DNA of 64,000 nucleotides from Oreohelix idahoensis (GCA_024509875.1 JAMPIV010009929.1:1-64000); one strand, 5' to 3'. Shown: positions 22,848 through 42,314, counted from the first letter of the stretch. Notes: a model not told the origin generated them from the letters alone. Made by a program: numbers and translations.

Positions 22848-23002
22848 ACCTACCGCTATTATCAAATAACACAATTCTACACCACACTTATATGTAGGCT
22901 TTATTATGGCCTAATAACATATCTTCTACTTCATCAGACTTGAAGAATTTACATCTCAGCATGCTTCGCGCACTTCTAAAATACATGGGCGATAAATCTG
23001 CC

Positions 23003-23078
23003 CAAAAACAGGAAGGGGGCGGGCGTCTCCTTTTCGGCCCCAAAAACAGGAAGGGGGCGGGCGTCTCCTTTTCGGCCC
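23003..23078. repeat. Two 38-bp GC-rich direct repeats
   Basis: Two perfect adjacent copies of 38 bp (each contains AGGAAGGGGGCGGGCGTCTC) at 23003-23040 and 23041-23078, just before the 3' end of the LTR. They stand out against the AT-rich surroundings. Confidence 0.85.
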
Positions 23079-23596
23079 CATCACATTGTTTTTGGCCACA
23101 ATGCAACCCACGCCCCCTTTAGCTCTTTCAGATGTGGGTACACCACTGTATAGCAGCGTGTTGCCATTGAGATCCATGACTCCTTGTCCCTTTTTCTTTG
23201 TTTCGGTAATAGCCAGGATTTCTAATTTTGCTTTCCTCATCTCTTCCACCAGCTCCTCTTCTTTTCCATTTATACTTCTTGTGTTCCAAGTTCCATAAGT
23301 CGTAGTCCATTCCAGTTCGTCGCCTTTAGAATCAGTCCAGTTTTCTTTCTTATATTACTCGAAATCATAGTTTAAAGCAAACAGGTGATTGGCCTGTTGT
23401 GCCTTTGCATGGTGGAGGGGCTGCCTCCTTACGGCCTCCATGCAGGCCACCCTCCTCCTTTTTCATCTGGGCTTGGGACCGGCATAGGCGGAGTTCTTTT
23501 TAAGATATGGCATCTCAAAATGTACCTGTCTGCTAAAAATGGAAAGTGAGAAAAAGGAGAAAAATTTGTTAACGAATCATTATATTGTGCACTTAC

Positions 23597-24219
23597 TTTA
23601 TCTTAATGACCTCCAAGAGTTTACATTTCTGCTTCCTTTTCTTCTGCCTTGTCAGTAAACCATTTTCTGATGCCTCACTTCTTGCTTTGGCTTTGTCAGA
23701 AAATTTTGTGATGGAGTTAGTGATTCTGTGTTGCTTCGCACATATTCGCAGCATGTCCTTGGCCAAGTGATCGTATACACGTTACCATCCTTATATTAAT
23801 TTCCTAGTTCTTTTTTGTGTTTTCCCTGTTTCCCTTACATTTTCTGCATTTCCCGATGATTTGAAAGATGTTTCCCATGAGCAGTTGTTACATTTGACAA
23901 CGATTGTCTTAAAGAAACCCTGCTTTGAATACTGTGGTTCTTCATTTAGCCTACAGGACATTGTAAATTTATAACATTCTACACATCACATGCTTGCTGT
24001 TATGAAGTTATTCAAATGCTCCATACTCATGAGAATAAAGTCAATATTTGTTTGTCCATCTTTTTCATGTGTTGAGAGGGTACTTTTCTTCGATTTCTTC
24101 ACAGATAATGGTGCAACTTCATTAATGATAACAGGTGCTTCATTATTGTGTTGATTTGCTAGCACTAATTACTGTGTGCTGATGCCGAGAAATTTGCATT
24201 TTCTTGACTTTCTATCCAT
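23597..24219 (-). pseudogene. Possible Mutator-like transposase N-terminal exon
   Basis: The minus strand reads as protein for about 200 codons with a few stops: start MDRKSRKCKFLG, a serine/lysine-rich stretch, then CVECYKFTMSC and, about 20 residues on, VKCNNCSWETSFKSS. This is the two-CXXC, 'NCSW…FxxS' pattern I associate with the N-terminal part of animal Mutator-like (MULE) transposase-domain proteins. A second block, LAKDMLRICAKQHRITNSITKF, follows and ends exactly at a strong donor site, AAA|GTAAGT (23596-23591). In-frame stops near 24,160 and 24,020 suggest decay, or introns I cannot place. The family call is from memory of the motif style and is tentative. Confidence 0.35.
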
Positions 24220-25241
24220 TTTTTTTCCTTGTCACCCAAAGTGTTCTTGCTAAATTGATTTATACAGCTTACCACAGTAAAGTAACTTTTCCACTCAAAC
24301 AGGTGGAACAGGAATGGTTAAGCTCGGTAGAATTGATATTTCAATGCAAAAGTTGATAGAAAAATGAAGGTAACACAGACTTTATGGAGAGTACTATGCT
24401 TTCCCTTACATGGTTCTCTGGTATTGTTTTGGTTCAGAAGAGTTATGGAATGATTTTCAATTCATTTTTTTAGTGAGAATCATAATGTTTGCAGAAAGTG
24501 GTTAGTAACCAGGGGTAAACAAAATTCATAGTTTGTATTATTTACTTCTCCATGCTGTTCAGCTATACTATTTGCTGTGAAGATTTACATTTTGCATAAT
24601 TTATGATGTTATCCTTATATATATTCACTGAAATTTTACAAATGTATTACACGTTATAAAGGAAGTAGGTAAAGCTTCCCATTACATGCACATTGAGGCA
24701 TTTTGTGGAAAATGGTGTTAGGCCCATATTTTCTTAACCATATGGCACACAAACTGTGATGTGGACAGCATCACACCAGCAGCCAAAACCTTCCCAGAGT
24801 TGCTTTGGTATCACACATTCTTGTGATCTATGCTGACTGGTAGTGATGCCTAGACAATTAATGCAAGTCCAGAAGTGTCACTTTTCTTTCTCTGTCTTCC
24901 TTTTTGGTAAGTGGACTCTGGTATAACACTGTGCACTATCACAATATATGACATTAGTGTAAACATTTAACAGCGGCTAAGTAAATCAGTGCAGACATTA
25001 ATATTAACATATGTAAAATTTGTGCTCATAATGAAGGAAATTGTTTATTTTACAGATGGATATTCAAGATATAGAATGAAATATTATGCGTGCAAATTGG
25101 CTGACAATCCCCAATTTTTAATTATGACTAAGCCATATGTCTTGCTAATATTTTATAGAGCTACACAATTTAGGGCATCTAATAATTGATTGCTTATCAA
25201 ATACTAGTCTTTATTTTCATCTAAATCCCATATAATTTCAG
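24220..25241. other. No gene recognised; intron-like, ends in acceptor
   Basis: An AT-rich stretch between the minus-strand Mutator-like remnant and the zinc-finger exon. It ends in TATAATTTCAG at 25231-25241, a credible 3' splice site for the zinc-finger exon. A second acceptor-like TTTATTTTACAG lies near 25,055. The upstream exon(s) of the zinc-finger gene could not be identified. Confidence 0.4.
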
Positions 25242-27220
25242 ATGTGCCATACCAAGCCCAGAGCATCAATACCAATGAAAGATTGTACGAGAATGATTAT
25301 ACCAATGTTGTGTTGTTGACAAATGACAATTATGATGTGTATGAAATAACAGGAAGTGATGTCGCTGTACATTCCATTATTTGTCAAGACAGATCAGCAG
25401 ACATTGATGAGATGCACAATGATATCAAGGTCGCAGTTCAAAATGAAAGTGGGTCAGAGGACATCAGAAAGAAAAGTGATGAGCTTGATGGAGTTGATAT
25501 GAGTTGTGGATTTATAAACAACATGCAGAGTAAGGAAGTACATGATGTTTGTGGTGTAATGCTAACACATTGTTCTACTCTGAAAAAAGTAAAACGAATA
25601 CATACTAGAAAGAAGCTTTACAAGTGTGATGTTTGTGGTGTAGAATGTACACAGTCTTCTCATTTGAAAGAACACAAAAGAATACATACTGGAAAGAAGC
25701 CTTACAAGTGTGATGTTTGTGGTGTAGAATTTACACAGTCTTCTCATTTGAAAGAACACAAAAGAATACATACTGGAAAGAAGCCTTACAAGTGTGATGT
25801 TTGTGGTGTAGAATTTACACAGTCTTCTCATTTGAAAGAACACAAAAGAATACATACTGGAAAGAAGCCTTACAAGTGTGATGTTTGTGGTGTAGAATTT
25901 ACACAGTCTTCTCATTTGAAAGAACACAAAAGAATACATACTGGAAAGAAGCCTTACAAGTGTGATGTTTGTGGTGTAGAATTTACACAGTCTTCTCATT
26001 TGAAAGAACACAAAAGAATACATACTGGAGAGAAACCTTACAAGTGTGATGTTTGTGGAGTAGGGTTTACATATTGTAGTAATCTTAATAGACATAACAG
26101 AATACATACTGGAGAGAAGCCTTACAAGTGTGATGTTTGTGGGGCAAGATTTTCACAGTCCTCTAATCTGAAAGCACACAAAGTAATGCATACTGGAAAC
26201 AAGCCTTACAAGTGTGATGTTTGTGGTGTAGAATGTACACAGTCTTCTAATCTGAAAGAACACAAAAGAATACATACTGAAAAGAAGCCTTACAAGTGTG
26301 ATGTTTGTGGAGTAGGTTTTACACAGTCTTCTAATCTGAAAGATCACAAAAGAATACATACTGGAGAGAAACCTTACAAGTGTGATGATTGTGGAGTAAG
26401 GTTTACATACTGTAGTAATCTTAATAAACATATAAGAACACATACTGGAGAGAAGCCTTACAAGTGTGATGTTTGTGGAGCAGGATTTGCACAGTCCTCT
26501 CATCTGAAAACACACAAAGTAACACATACTGGAGAGAAGCCTTACAAGTGTGATGTTTGTGGTGTAGGGTTTACACATTCTGGTGCTCTGAAAGTGCACA
26601 AAAGAATACATACTGGAGAGAAACCTTACAAATGTGATGTTTGTGGAGTAGGGTTTATACAGTCTTCTAATCTGAGAGCACATGAAGTAATACATACAGG
26701 AAAGAAGCCTTACAAGTGTGATGTTTGTGGAGCAGGATTTGCATGGTCCTCTCAGCTGAAAGCACACAAAGTAACACATACTGGAGATAAGCCGTATAAG
26801 TGTAATGTTTGTGGAGTAGGGATTACATACTGTGGTAATATTAATAGACATAACAGAATACATACTGGAGAAAAGCCTTACAAGTGTGATGTTTGTGGGG
26901 CAAGATTTTCACTGTCCTGTAATCTGAAAGCACACAAAGTATTGCATACTGGAAACAAGCCTTACAAGTGTGATGTTTGTGGAGTAGGGTTTACATTCTG
27001 TAGTGATCTTAATAGACATAACAGAATACATACTGGAGAGAAGCCTTACAAGTGTGATATTTGTGGAGCAAGATTTGCACGGTCTTCTAATCTGAAAGAA
27101 CACAAAAGAATACATACTGGAGAGAAACCTTACAAGTGTCATGATTGTGGAGTAAGGTTTAAACACACAAAAAAACACATACTGGAAAGAAGATTTACAA
27201 GTGTGATGTTTGTGGTGTAG
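25242..27220 (+). CDS. C2H2 zinc-finger protein, first array (18 fingers)
   Basis: Likely a sequence-specific nuclear DNA-binding protein. The frame opens at a splice acceptor (AG at 25240-25241) and has no in-frame ATG before the domain, so this looks like an internal or last exon. Residues 1-100 are acidic and unrecognised (VVLLTNDNYDVYEITGSD). One degenerate finger follows, having lost its first cysteine and first histidine, then 18 complete C2H2 fingers of the form YKCDVCGxxFxxSSxLKxHxxxH with TGE/K/N/DKP linkers. Fingers 2-5 are identical. The frame fails near 27,165-27,185, inside a finger missing about 30 bp, and ends at 27220. The next array (27181 onwards) is the same gene in a shifted frame. 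Confidence 0.8.
25620..26035. repeat. Near-identical 84-bp finger units
   Basis: Five consecutive 84-bp zinc-finger units, each encoding CDVCGVExTQSSHLKEHKRI. Units 2 to 5 are identical at the DNA level apart from the linker end of the last, and unit 1 differs at a few bases. This marks very recent tandem duplication or gene conversion. Confidence 0.9.
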
Positions 27221-28548
27221 AATTTACACAGTCTTCTCATTTGAAAGAGCACAAAAGAATACATACTGGAAAGAAGCCTTACAAGTGTGATTTTTGTGGA
27301 GTAGGATTTGCACAGTCCTCTCATCTGAAAACACACAAATTAACACATACTGGAGAGAAGCCTTACAAGTGTGATGTTTGTGGTGTAGGGTTTACACAGT
27401 CTTCTAATCTGAAAGAACACAAAAGAATACATACTGGAGAGAAGCCTTACAAGTGTGATGTTTGTGGAGCAGGATTTGCACAGTCCTCTCATCTGAAAAC
27501 ACACAAATTAACACATACTGGAGAGAAGCCTTACAAGTGTGATGTTTGTGGTGTAGGGTTTACACATTCTGGTGCTCTGAAAGTGCACAAAAGAATACAT
27601 ACTGGAGAGAAACCTTACAAATGTGATGTTTGTGGAGTAGGGTTTATACAGTCTTCTAATCTGAGAGCACATGAAGTAATACATACAGGAAAGAAGCCTT
27701 ACAAGTGTGATGTTTGTGGAGCAGGATTTGCATGGTCCTCTCAGCTGAAAGCACACAAAGTAACACATACTGGAGATAAGCCTTACAAGTGTGATGTTTG
27801 TGGGGCAAGATTTTCACTGTCCTGTAATCTGAAAGCACACAAAGTATGGCATACTGGAAACAAGCCTTACAAGTGTGATGTTTGTGGAGTAGGGTTTACA
27901 CAAGGTAGTGATCTTAATAGACATAACAGAATACATACTGGAGAGAAGCCTTACAAGTGTGATATTTGTGGAGCAAGATTTGCACGGTCCTCTCATCTGA
28001 AAACACACAAAGTAACACATACTGGAAAGAAGATTTACAAGTGTGATGTTTGTGGTGTAGAATTTACACAGTCTTCTCATTTGAAAGAACACAAAAGAAT
28101 ACATACTGGAAAGAAGCCTTACAAGTGTGATGTTTGTGGAGTAGGGTTTACACAGTCTTCTAATCTGAAAGAACACAAAAGAATACATACTGGAGAGAAA
28201 CTTTACAAGTGTGATGATTGTGGAGTAAGGTTTACATGCTGTAGTAATCTTAATAAACATATAAGAACACATACTGTAGAGAAACCTTACAAGTGTAATG
28301 TTTGTGGAGTAGTGTTTACATACTGTAGTAATCTTAATAGACATAACAGAATACATACTGGAGAGAAGCCTTTCAAGTGTGATGTTTGTGGAGTAGGGTT
28401 TGCATACTGTAGTAATCTTAATAAACATATAAGAACACATACTGGAGAGAAACCTTACAAGTGTGATGTTTGTTTAGCAGGATTTGCACGGTCCTCTCAT
28501 CTGAAAACACACAAAGTAACACACTTGAAAGAAGCCTTACAAGTGTGA
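27181..28548 (+). CDS. C2H2 zinc-finger protein, second array (16 fingers)
   Basis: Continuation of the zinc-finger gene in another frame: 16 complete fingers in 456 codons, from [13 protein letters not shown] to the CLAGFARSSHLKTH finger. Most helices repeat types seen in the first array (QSSHLKE, QSSNLKE, HSGALKV, WSSQLKA, YCSNLNR). A block of four or five fingers (about 27,459-27,830) is almost identical to 26,461-26,815. A 2-bp loss at about 28,523 (ACACACTTGAAAG instead of ACACATACTGGAAAG) shifts the frame and ends the ORF. Either this is a separate downstream coding unit without its own start, or the locus is a pseudogene. I favour a recently broken gene, or an assembly or collapse error in a repetitive array. 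Confidence 0.65.
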   Translation, partial: TGKKIYKCDVCGVEFTQSSHLKEHKRIHTGKKPYKCDFCGVGFAQSSHLKTHKLTHTGEKPYKCDVCGVGFTQSSNLKEHKRIHTGEKPYKCDVCGAGFAQSSHLKTHKLTHTGEKPYKCDVCGVGFTHSGALKVHKRIHTGEKPYKCDVCGVGFIQSSNLRAHEVIHTGKKPYKCDVCGAGFAWSSQLKAHKVTHTGDKPYKCDVCGARFSLSCNLKAHKVWHTGNKPYKCDVCGVGFTQGSDLNRHNRIHTGEKPYKCDICGARFARSSHLKTHKVTHTGKKIYKCDVCGVEFTQSSHLKEHKRIHTGKKPYKCDVCGVGFTQSSNLKEHKRIHTGEKLYKCDDCGVRFTCCSNLNKHIRTHTVEKPYKCNVCGVVFTYCSNLNRHNRIHTGEKPFKCDVCGVGFAYCSNLNKHIRTHTGEKPYKCDVCLAGFARSSHLKTHKVTHLKEALQV

Positions 28549-28606
28549 TGTTTGTGGAGTAGGGTTTACACATTCTGGTGCTCTGAAAGTGCACAAATGA
28601 ATACAT

Positions 28607-28867
28607 TCTTCTTCTTCTTCTTTGATCCATAGCCACCAACCGTCAAAGCAGTCAGTGGCCATCACGCCTGGTGGTGTCTTGTAGGGCAGCAACAAATTGA
28701 TTCCACTTTGCTCGGTCGGCGGCCATCCTTCGTACAGTGCCCCAACTGTGGTTCATTCTTTTCATCTCAGCTTCCACAGTTCTCCGCCAAGTTGTTTTTG
28801 GTCGGCCTCTCTTTCGCTTTCCCTCGGGGGTCCATAGCATAGCTGTTCTTGTGATGGTATCAGGGTC
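28607..28867 (-). mobile_element. LINE B 3' fragment inside a zinc finger
   Basis: A 261-bp 5'-truncated LINE B, minus orientation, with a GAA-repeat tail (TTC at 28607-28621) and coding for the last residues, from DPDTITRTAMLW to DTTRRDGH. Perfect 13-bp target duplications, CAAATGAATACAT, lie at 28594-28606 and 28868-28880. The duplicated target holds a TGA that also occurs in the right-hand copy, so the finger already had a stop codon before the insertion. Confidence 0.95.
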
Positions 28868-29815
<948 letters not shown>

Positions 29816-30944
29816 GATGTATTTTATGTGTAGGTTACTAAGTCTTGAAATGTTTAAAAAATACACACTGGAGAGAACTCTTAAATAGTTGGTGTATTTT
29901 GTGATTTAAGAACAGTTATTCATAATTTTGTATTCACTTAAATATTTTGTTCCTATTACTTGTTAGAATCAATATAGAAACTGTCCAAGTGGTTGATATT
30001 CACTTGACATATGTTGTTGTTTTTTGTTTTTTTTAATAATTTTGTATTGTTCCAGTTAATTCAGCATCAAAGTCTTATTTTTTTATATTTTGAGTTACTT
30101 GTGTTAATAACCTTAATCTAAGCCAGTAAGTCCTTCACATTTGTGTGGTATAAATAGTCTATTTTTATGGTTCACATGAAGGGTGTTTTTCTCTGCACAT
30201 GAGACTAACTATACCAGGTAATGTTGGTTGGTTATGTTTGACAAGTTTCCCCCCTAAATTTGGGATCATGTTTAGTTTTTTTTTGGGTTGTTTGACACAT
30301 TCTTGTGTCCTAAATATAAGATTGAATGTATTATAATTGCAATATATAAGAGGAAATATCTGATGACTCTGGTAGAGCCACCATCCTAGGTAAGATGCAA
30401 GGGATGATCTATAGGAAGTATGTTTACCTTGTGCCCCACTGACTGTTGCGACTATGGATCAATAGATAATGTCTGAGTTAGACAGAATGTGAATGTGTAA
30501 TGTGAAAGTAGACAAAATAAAGTCACTAATGAAATTATGGGGAGAGATCTGACTTCTGGAGAGTAATGAGGCTACTTCTCCACCATACTCTGACTGACTT
30601 TTATGTCAATCTCTCACTCTTCCTCCTATGTTAACATAGACTAATCGACTACAGTAAGGACATACGGCATAACATAGAAGTGAAGGTTAGAACAGAAGAG
30701 ATTCAGATCACATATAAATATGTTTATTAAATGATAAAACCCACAACATTGAAACAAAATATACTGTCTCCACTAGCTTTGTAAGACTAGTGAATTTATC
30801 ACATAAACACAAGAAAAAATTAGAATTGACTTCACTCAATCACGTACATGACAAATCGCTTTACTCTACACCGCCCCCACTTGTACACTTCATGACACAA
30901 TGTTATTGTGCAATTAAAGGGGTTAAGAAAGCACCTCTTGCTTT
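29816..30944. other. Zinc-finger gene 3' flank, no gene
   Basis: AT-rich sequence. An AATAAA occurs at 30516-30521. The first ~150 bases resemble 42,315-42,430 (see there). No other gene or element was recognised. Confidence 0.4.
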
Positions 30945-31490
30945 TTGTATTCATATTTTGATATCATTGTCTGTTCCTCCAACTTTGTCTATACTACTAC
31001 CAACATATGGAGGACTAGAGAAATCAAGTCCAACATGAAAAAAATAATCTTCAACTCAATTGTCAAGCCAGTCCTATTGTATGGCTCTGAGACATGGAGA
31101 GCAACAAAAACAACAACTAAAAAGCTACAGACTTTTATAAATGGGTGCTTGTGTAGAACAGAAGGACTGAAATGGTATGACAAAGTAACAAATGTGGAAT
31201 TGATGACAAGAACCAGACAAGTGCCAGTGGAATAAAAGCTGAGAAGAAGATGCTGGTGATGGATAGAACACACATTGAGGAAACCTGTTGATAGCATTAC
31301 AAGGCAGTCCTTGTTCTGGAATCCACAGGGAAAGAGAAGCAGAGGTAGACCAAAAAACACATGGAGAAGAGAACTGGATACAGAAGTGAAAATGATGAGG
31401 AAAACATGGAAAGAACTTGAGTGGATGACACAGGACAGGAAGACTTGGCATGTGTTTGTTGAAGGCCTATGCTCCTTGGGGAGCTAAAGG
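30945..31490 (+). pseudogene. LINE G, C-terminal RT fragment
   Basis: The C-terminal, post-palm part of a single-ORF LINE: VLLYGSETWRATKTTTKKLQ, FINGCLCR, VTNVELMTRTRQVPVE, stop, then a WWIEHTLRKPVDSITR segment, GKRSRGRPKNTWRREL and [15 protein letters not shown], ending EGLCSLGS. One stop and one frame change break it. The 3' end passes through TATATGTATG into a long (AT)n tract, so the microsatellite may have grown from the element's tail. A second copy, in the opposite orientation, is at 61501-62075. Confidence 0.75.
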
Positions 31491-31497
31491 GTATATG

Positions 31498-33164
<1,667 letters not shown>

Positions 33165-33165
33165 T

Positions 33166-33167
33166 AG

Positions 33168-33203
<36 letters not shown>

Positions 33204-33262
33204 AGTGTGTGTGTGTGTGCGTGCGCGCGCACGCGTGCGTGCGTGCATGCGTGCGTGTGCGT
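33166..33262. repeat. (TA)n/(TG)n/(CG)-rich microsatellite
   Basis: TA units continue for about 6 repeats past the Tc1 element, then change to TG repeats and CGTG-type units. This looks like the degenerating continuation of the (AT)n tract between two Tc1 insertions. Confidence 0.85.
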
Positions 33263-33271
33263 ATATGTATA

Positions 33272-38938
<5,667 letters not shown>

Positions 38939-38951
38939 AGGCACTGATGAT

Positions 38952-39047
38952 CAGAAGGAAGACAGCCGATGGGATAGTCTGGCGCTCTCTCTTCCAAACC
39001 TCTACACCTCACGGTAGAAGGGGAACGACTAAGTAAGTAAGTAAGTA
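38952..39047 (+). mobile_element. 96-bp 3' stub of LINE A
   Basis: Only the last ~95 bp of LINE A, coding for the KTADRIVWRSLFQTSTPHGR-type end plus an AAGT-repeat tail (four units). Perfect 13-bp target duplications, AGGCACTGATGAT, lie at 38939-38951 and 39048-39060. A clear case of extreme 5' truncation; the tail confirms that AAGT repeats are the natural 3' end of this family. Confidence 0.95.
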
Positions 39048-39060
39048 AGGCACTGATGAT

Positions 39061-39991
39061 TTTGCAATAGGTGGTGGGTAACTAATCCACGGTGACCACC
39101 TGGTAGGCTAAACAAATGATAGACCAGTTGGCCGTTTGTGAAATCTGAGTATCAACTGGTGGGTGGTAATGCAGGAGCAGTAGTGATAAACTTCAAAGGG
39201 ACATGTTATTACAATCTCGCAAAATATTATGGATGGTTGCTCAGTGCCCACCAAGAACGCACAGGAGCACATTAACCAGCTCTGACATACACAAACAAGT
39301 CAAAATATATTTACAACCATTGTACAGCCATCCCCAATGTTTACAAACAAATTCCACGTTACATTTTTTTCACCAGACCGTGACATACACCTTCCTTCTT
39401 TCATTTGAGACAAAAATGAACACACCCCCACATCCTCCCTCCCCCAAGTTCTCTTTATACATACTGGCCCTAGTGCTAAACTCCATAACACAGGTAAAAC
39501 CAGCAATGTGTTAATTGCTTTCCACACATGCAGGTCTAACTGACCCGCTTCCACACATACACAATCCGACTCATGTGCTAGGCCATGCAAGACTAGCCAT
39601 GTAAAACATGAATAGATAAATAAAAGTGCCCATGAGATACCTTATCCAATTGGGATTATACTGGAAGTGTTATGACATTAACTTGCGCTGATACGCACTA
39701 GTAGCAAAATGAAATAACAAAAACTCTTTACAGAATTTATTAAACACCAGTCCAAATGGAAAACCAAAAGTGACAAAAAAAATGATATACAATCGCCTCC
39801 TTCTGTCTTTTGCAAAATTCCCTTCTAGCTGTGAATTCTTAGTAGAGTTTAAATTAGTGCTTAATAAAGAAAATCAGAAACTCCCGATCACACACAAAAT
39901 ACGTTATGTTAAGATAAATATTAAAATGAAATATAGTAACACGGGATATTGACTATATACGATTAAGTTAGAATAAAATACCCCTAAGAGT
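39061..39991. other. No gene recognised
   Basis: AT-rich with a CA/CCC-rich patch near 39,420-39,450. A 103-codon open stretch at 39203-39514 has no recognised domain and biased composition; I do not regard it as a gene. Confidence 0.4.
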
Positions 39992-41360
39992 TTGAAATTA
40001 ACACAAAAAACTGGTGTGCTTACCAGCATTATTGTAAAGTTACCGAAGAAAGGTGATCTATCAGACTGTAATAATTGGCGTGGTATATCTCTATTATCAG
40101 TACCTGGAAAATTATTATGTTGCATGATGTTAGAAAGACTTAAATTGCATGCTGACGAAAAGATCAGAGAAGAACAAGCGGGTTTCAGGCCGAAACGATC
40201 ATGTATTGATCAAATATTCACACTAAGAACAATTATAGAAGAATCAGTGGAAATGCAATCACCACTTATTATCACCTTCGTTGATTTTCAAAAAGCCTTT
40301 GATAGTCTACACCGCCCATCACTGTGGAAGATACTTACAATCTATGGTTTTCCAACAAAATATGTGAATATAATCAAAGCGCTATATGACAATGCAAGAT
40401 GTTGTGTTAGAACAAATAAAGGGAATACAGAATGGTTTACAGTAGAAACAGGGGTGAAACAAGGCTGTATTGTGTCACCACTACTTTTTGGAATAGCTAT
40501 TGATTGGGTTATGAGAAACTATATCCACAATGAACAATTAGGTATAAAATGGACAATTGGAAAATTCCTGGGGGATCTGGATTTTGCAGATGATATAGCA
40601 TTCTTAAGTTCAACACCCAGACAATCCCAAGAAGCGGTAAATAGTCTGTGTCATCTCTCGGTTAAAATAGGTCTCCAAATAAATGCCTCTAAAACTAAAG
40701 TTATGAACTTTTCTACCGAGACCTTTGATATCATCCTGAACGGGGAAAAACTACAGAAAGTTGAAAGTTTTAATTATTTAGGCAGTAAAATGACTCAGGA
40801 TGGTGACACAACAAGAGAAATTCATACCAGAATTGCTTTGGCAGCTAGCGCCTTCAATAGATTATCTAACATTTGGAAATTACGATCACTGAATATACAT
40901 ACCAAGCTTCTTCTGTTTAATTCAAATGTTATCTCAGTGTTAACATACGGTTGTGAAAGTTGGAAAGTAACAAAATCGTTGGAGAACAAACTGAATACAT
41001 TCGAGAACAAATGTCTTAGAAAACTCATGAAAATCAGTTGGAAAGAATTCAAGACTAATCGACTAATAAGAGAAGACTCTAGGCAGAAATATGTCTCCGA
41101 CTATATAAGGAAAAGACGATAGTCATATATCGGTCATGTCCTACGAATGCAAAACAACAGAATACCACTACAGGCGCTCACTTGGGTTCCTGAGGGTAAG
41201 AGGAAAAAAAGGAAGACCAAAAGAAACACTTAGAAGAACAATAATAAGAGAAGAAAGAACGTTGGGATTAAATAATGTGCAAGAGCTAAGAGGAGTGGCG
41301 TCACAACGAATAACCTGGAGAGCACTGATTTCTGCCTTATGCGCCATGTTTGGTGCTTAA
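39992..41360 (+). pseudogene. LINE E reverse transcriptase, 5'-truncated
   Basis: RT and C-terminus of a LINE distantly related to LINE B, starting at the IIVKLPKKGDLSDCNNWRG block. The RT is open for 376 codons: EEQAGFRPKRSCIDQIFTLR, FVDFQKAFDSLHRPS, TGVKQGCIVSPLLF, LDFADDIAFLSS (catalytic FADD intact, near 40,585) and VESFNYLGSKMTQDG, then VLTYGCESWKV. A TAG at 41120-41122 follows IRKRR. SYIGHVLRMQNNRIP continues in frame, and a frameshift in an A-rich run near 41,210 then moves the GRPKETLRRT-type end to another frame. The 3' end is a short UTR and (ATT)n at 41,369-41,383. The endonuclease is missing, so this is a truncated insertion with little decay. Confidence 0.85.
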
Positions 41361-41383
41361 AGAATGTATTATTATTATTATTA

Positions 41384-42314
41384 CCAAGCCAGGAATCAAT
41401 TTCCACACTAGAATTCTTATAAGCTGTCACTGAATAACGCTAGGCTAGGTAGCAAGGATCCTTGTAGAGACAAATGGTAAAGAGTGTTAGCGATGCCTGG
41501 CTTAAATAGTAGGATAAAGTCCACATGTTGCTTAGCGTGGCTTCTGCACACGCCTGAGATGAAACAGATACAGACGTAAGACCTACGGGATAGAACGTCC
41601 CTGGCAGCCTCGCAAGATGGGAAATAGACGTAATCAGCAACACGTGCCCAGCTCTATGAACGACTTGCATTTGGGATGTACCCGAGGATGTCAAAACATA
41701 AAGGTCAGAGATTTTCCTCATGTCCAGGATTCTCTGTAAATCAAAGAAAACAAGGAACTCGCTGGTCCCACAAGAATCGCTGAATAAAAGAACTTTGGCA
41801 AAACTGCCATCATCTACACGTGCACAGGGATGGTCTTAGCCTGGCCCATTTAAGATTGATGGGACAAAAGACAGAATTAGTGCTATTAGATCAATAATGA
41901 CATAAAAGTGGGCATAGACAAGAAATAGAAAGAAAATATGGCAGACCACTCAGACGAAAGTGTCAGACATTTCAATTAAATCATGACAGACCATCCTCAT
42001 TAAGTATTAAATTACATTAAAAATTCATTCGATGGAAATGGTCTGGCCATTTCCTCTCCCTCACTAAAGAGGGGGGCATTTCCATCTTCTTTCTTTCCAG
42101 ATTGCCTGAGCAGTTCATTCCTCATGCTGTCCACTAAAACATTGTCCCCAGGGCGTAAGATTATTTGGTCAGGGGATACCTTGATCTTAGTATGACCTCG
42201 GTCAGGCAAGCGGTCGCTGCACCATACTGTATGTAACCTGTGCCAAATGAGTAACACTAACAGATTTCGTGCTAGGCGCAGTAACGTGCTGACTCTGGTT
42301 TGGTTTACAGAAAA
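41384..42314. other. Unassigned DNA
   Basis: Two minus-strand open stretches (41440-41721, 93 codons; 42012-42257, 81 codons with VSPDQIILRPGDNVLVDSMR) have no recognised domain and no splice support. I cannot assign them. Confidence 0.3.

Larger units (their letters stand above)
20934..23085 (+). mobile_element. Solo LTR, 2,152 bp
   Basis: An insertion that exactly splits LINE A. It begins TGTGGTGGGG and ends CCCCATCACA, the TG…CA ends of a retroviral-type LTR, and is flanked by TTGT at 20930-20933 and 23086-23089. Removing it and one TTGT restores the same length as the undisrupted LINE A sequence near 59,125, so the 4-bp duplication is well supported. Inside, on the plus strand, are a TATA box (22732) and AATAAA (22842), in the spacing expected for the R region. 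There is no gag or pol, so recombination between two LTRs probably removed the rest. A long TIR DNA element is the alternative. Confidence 0.65.
18190..23499 (-). mobile_element. LINE A, full-length copy split by an LTR
   Basis: The most complete LINE A. The element proper is about 3.15 kb once the LTR at 20934-23085 is set aside. Target duplications TTAAGATAT lie at 18181-18189 and 23500-23508. From the 5' end (minus strand): a GC-rich leader (23,380-23,499); an endonuclease with TWNTRSI, LEILAITETKKK, YSGVPTSERAKGG, IMLGDFNARVGND and GSDHYLL; a basic linker; and an RT with WEIAIITPIFKKGD, FIDLEKAFDRVPW and TGVRQGDILSPY. The catalytic block reads FADN at 18974-18985, so the second aspartate is lost. 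The C-terminal GCESWAMTTTHKS and QLRWFGHVCRIGE follow, then an AAGT tail. Several frame breaks. One ORF is expected for this family. Confidence 0.9.

Noticed and set aside
25562..28440. Long minus-strand open frames (up to 236 codons) rich in [20 protein letters not shown]
   Set aside because: They are the antisense of the 84-bp zinc-finger units. A period divisible by 3 keeps one antisense frame open without selection.
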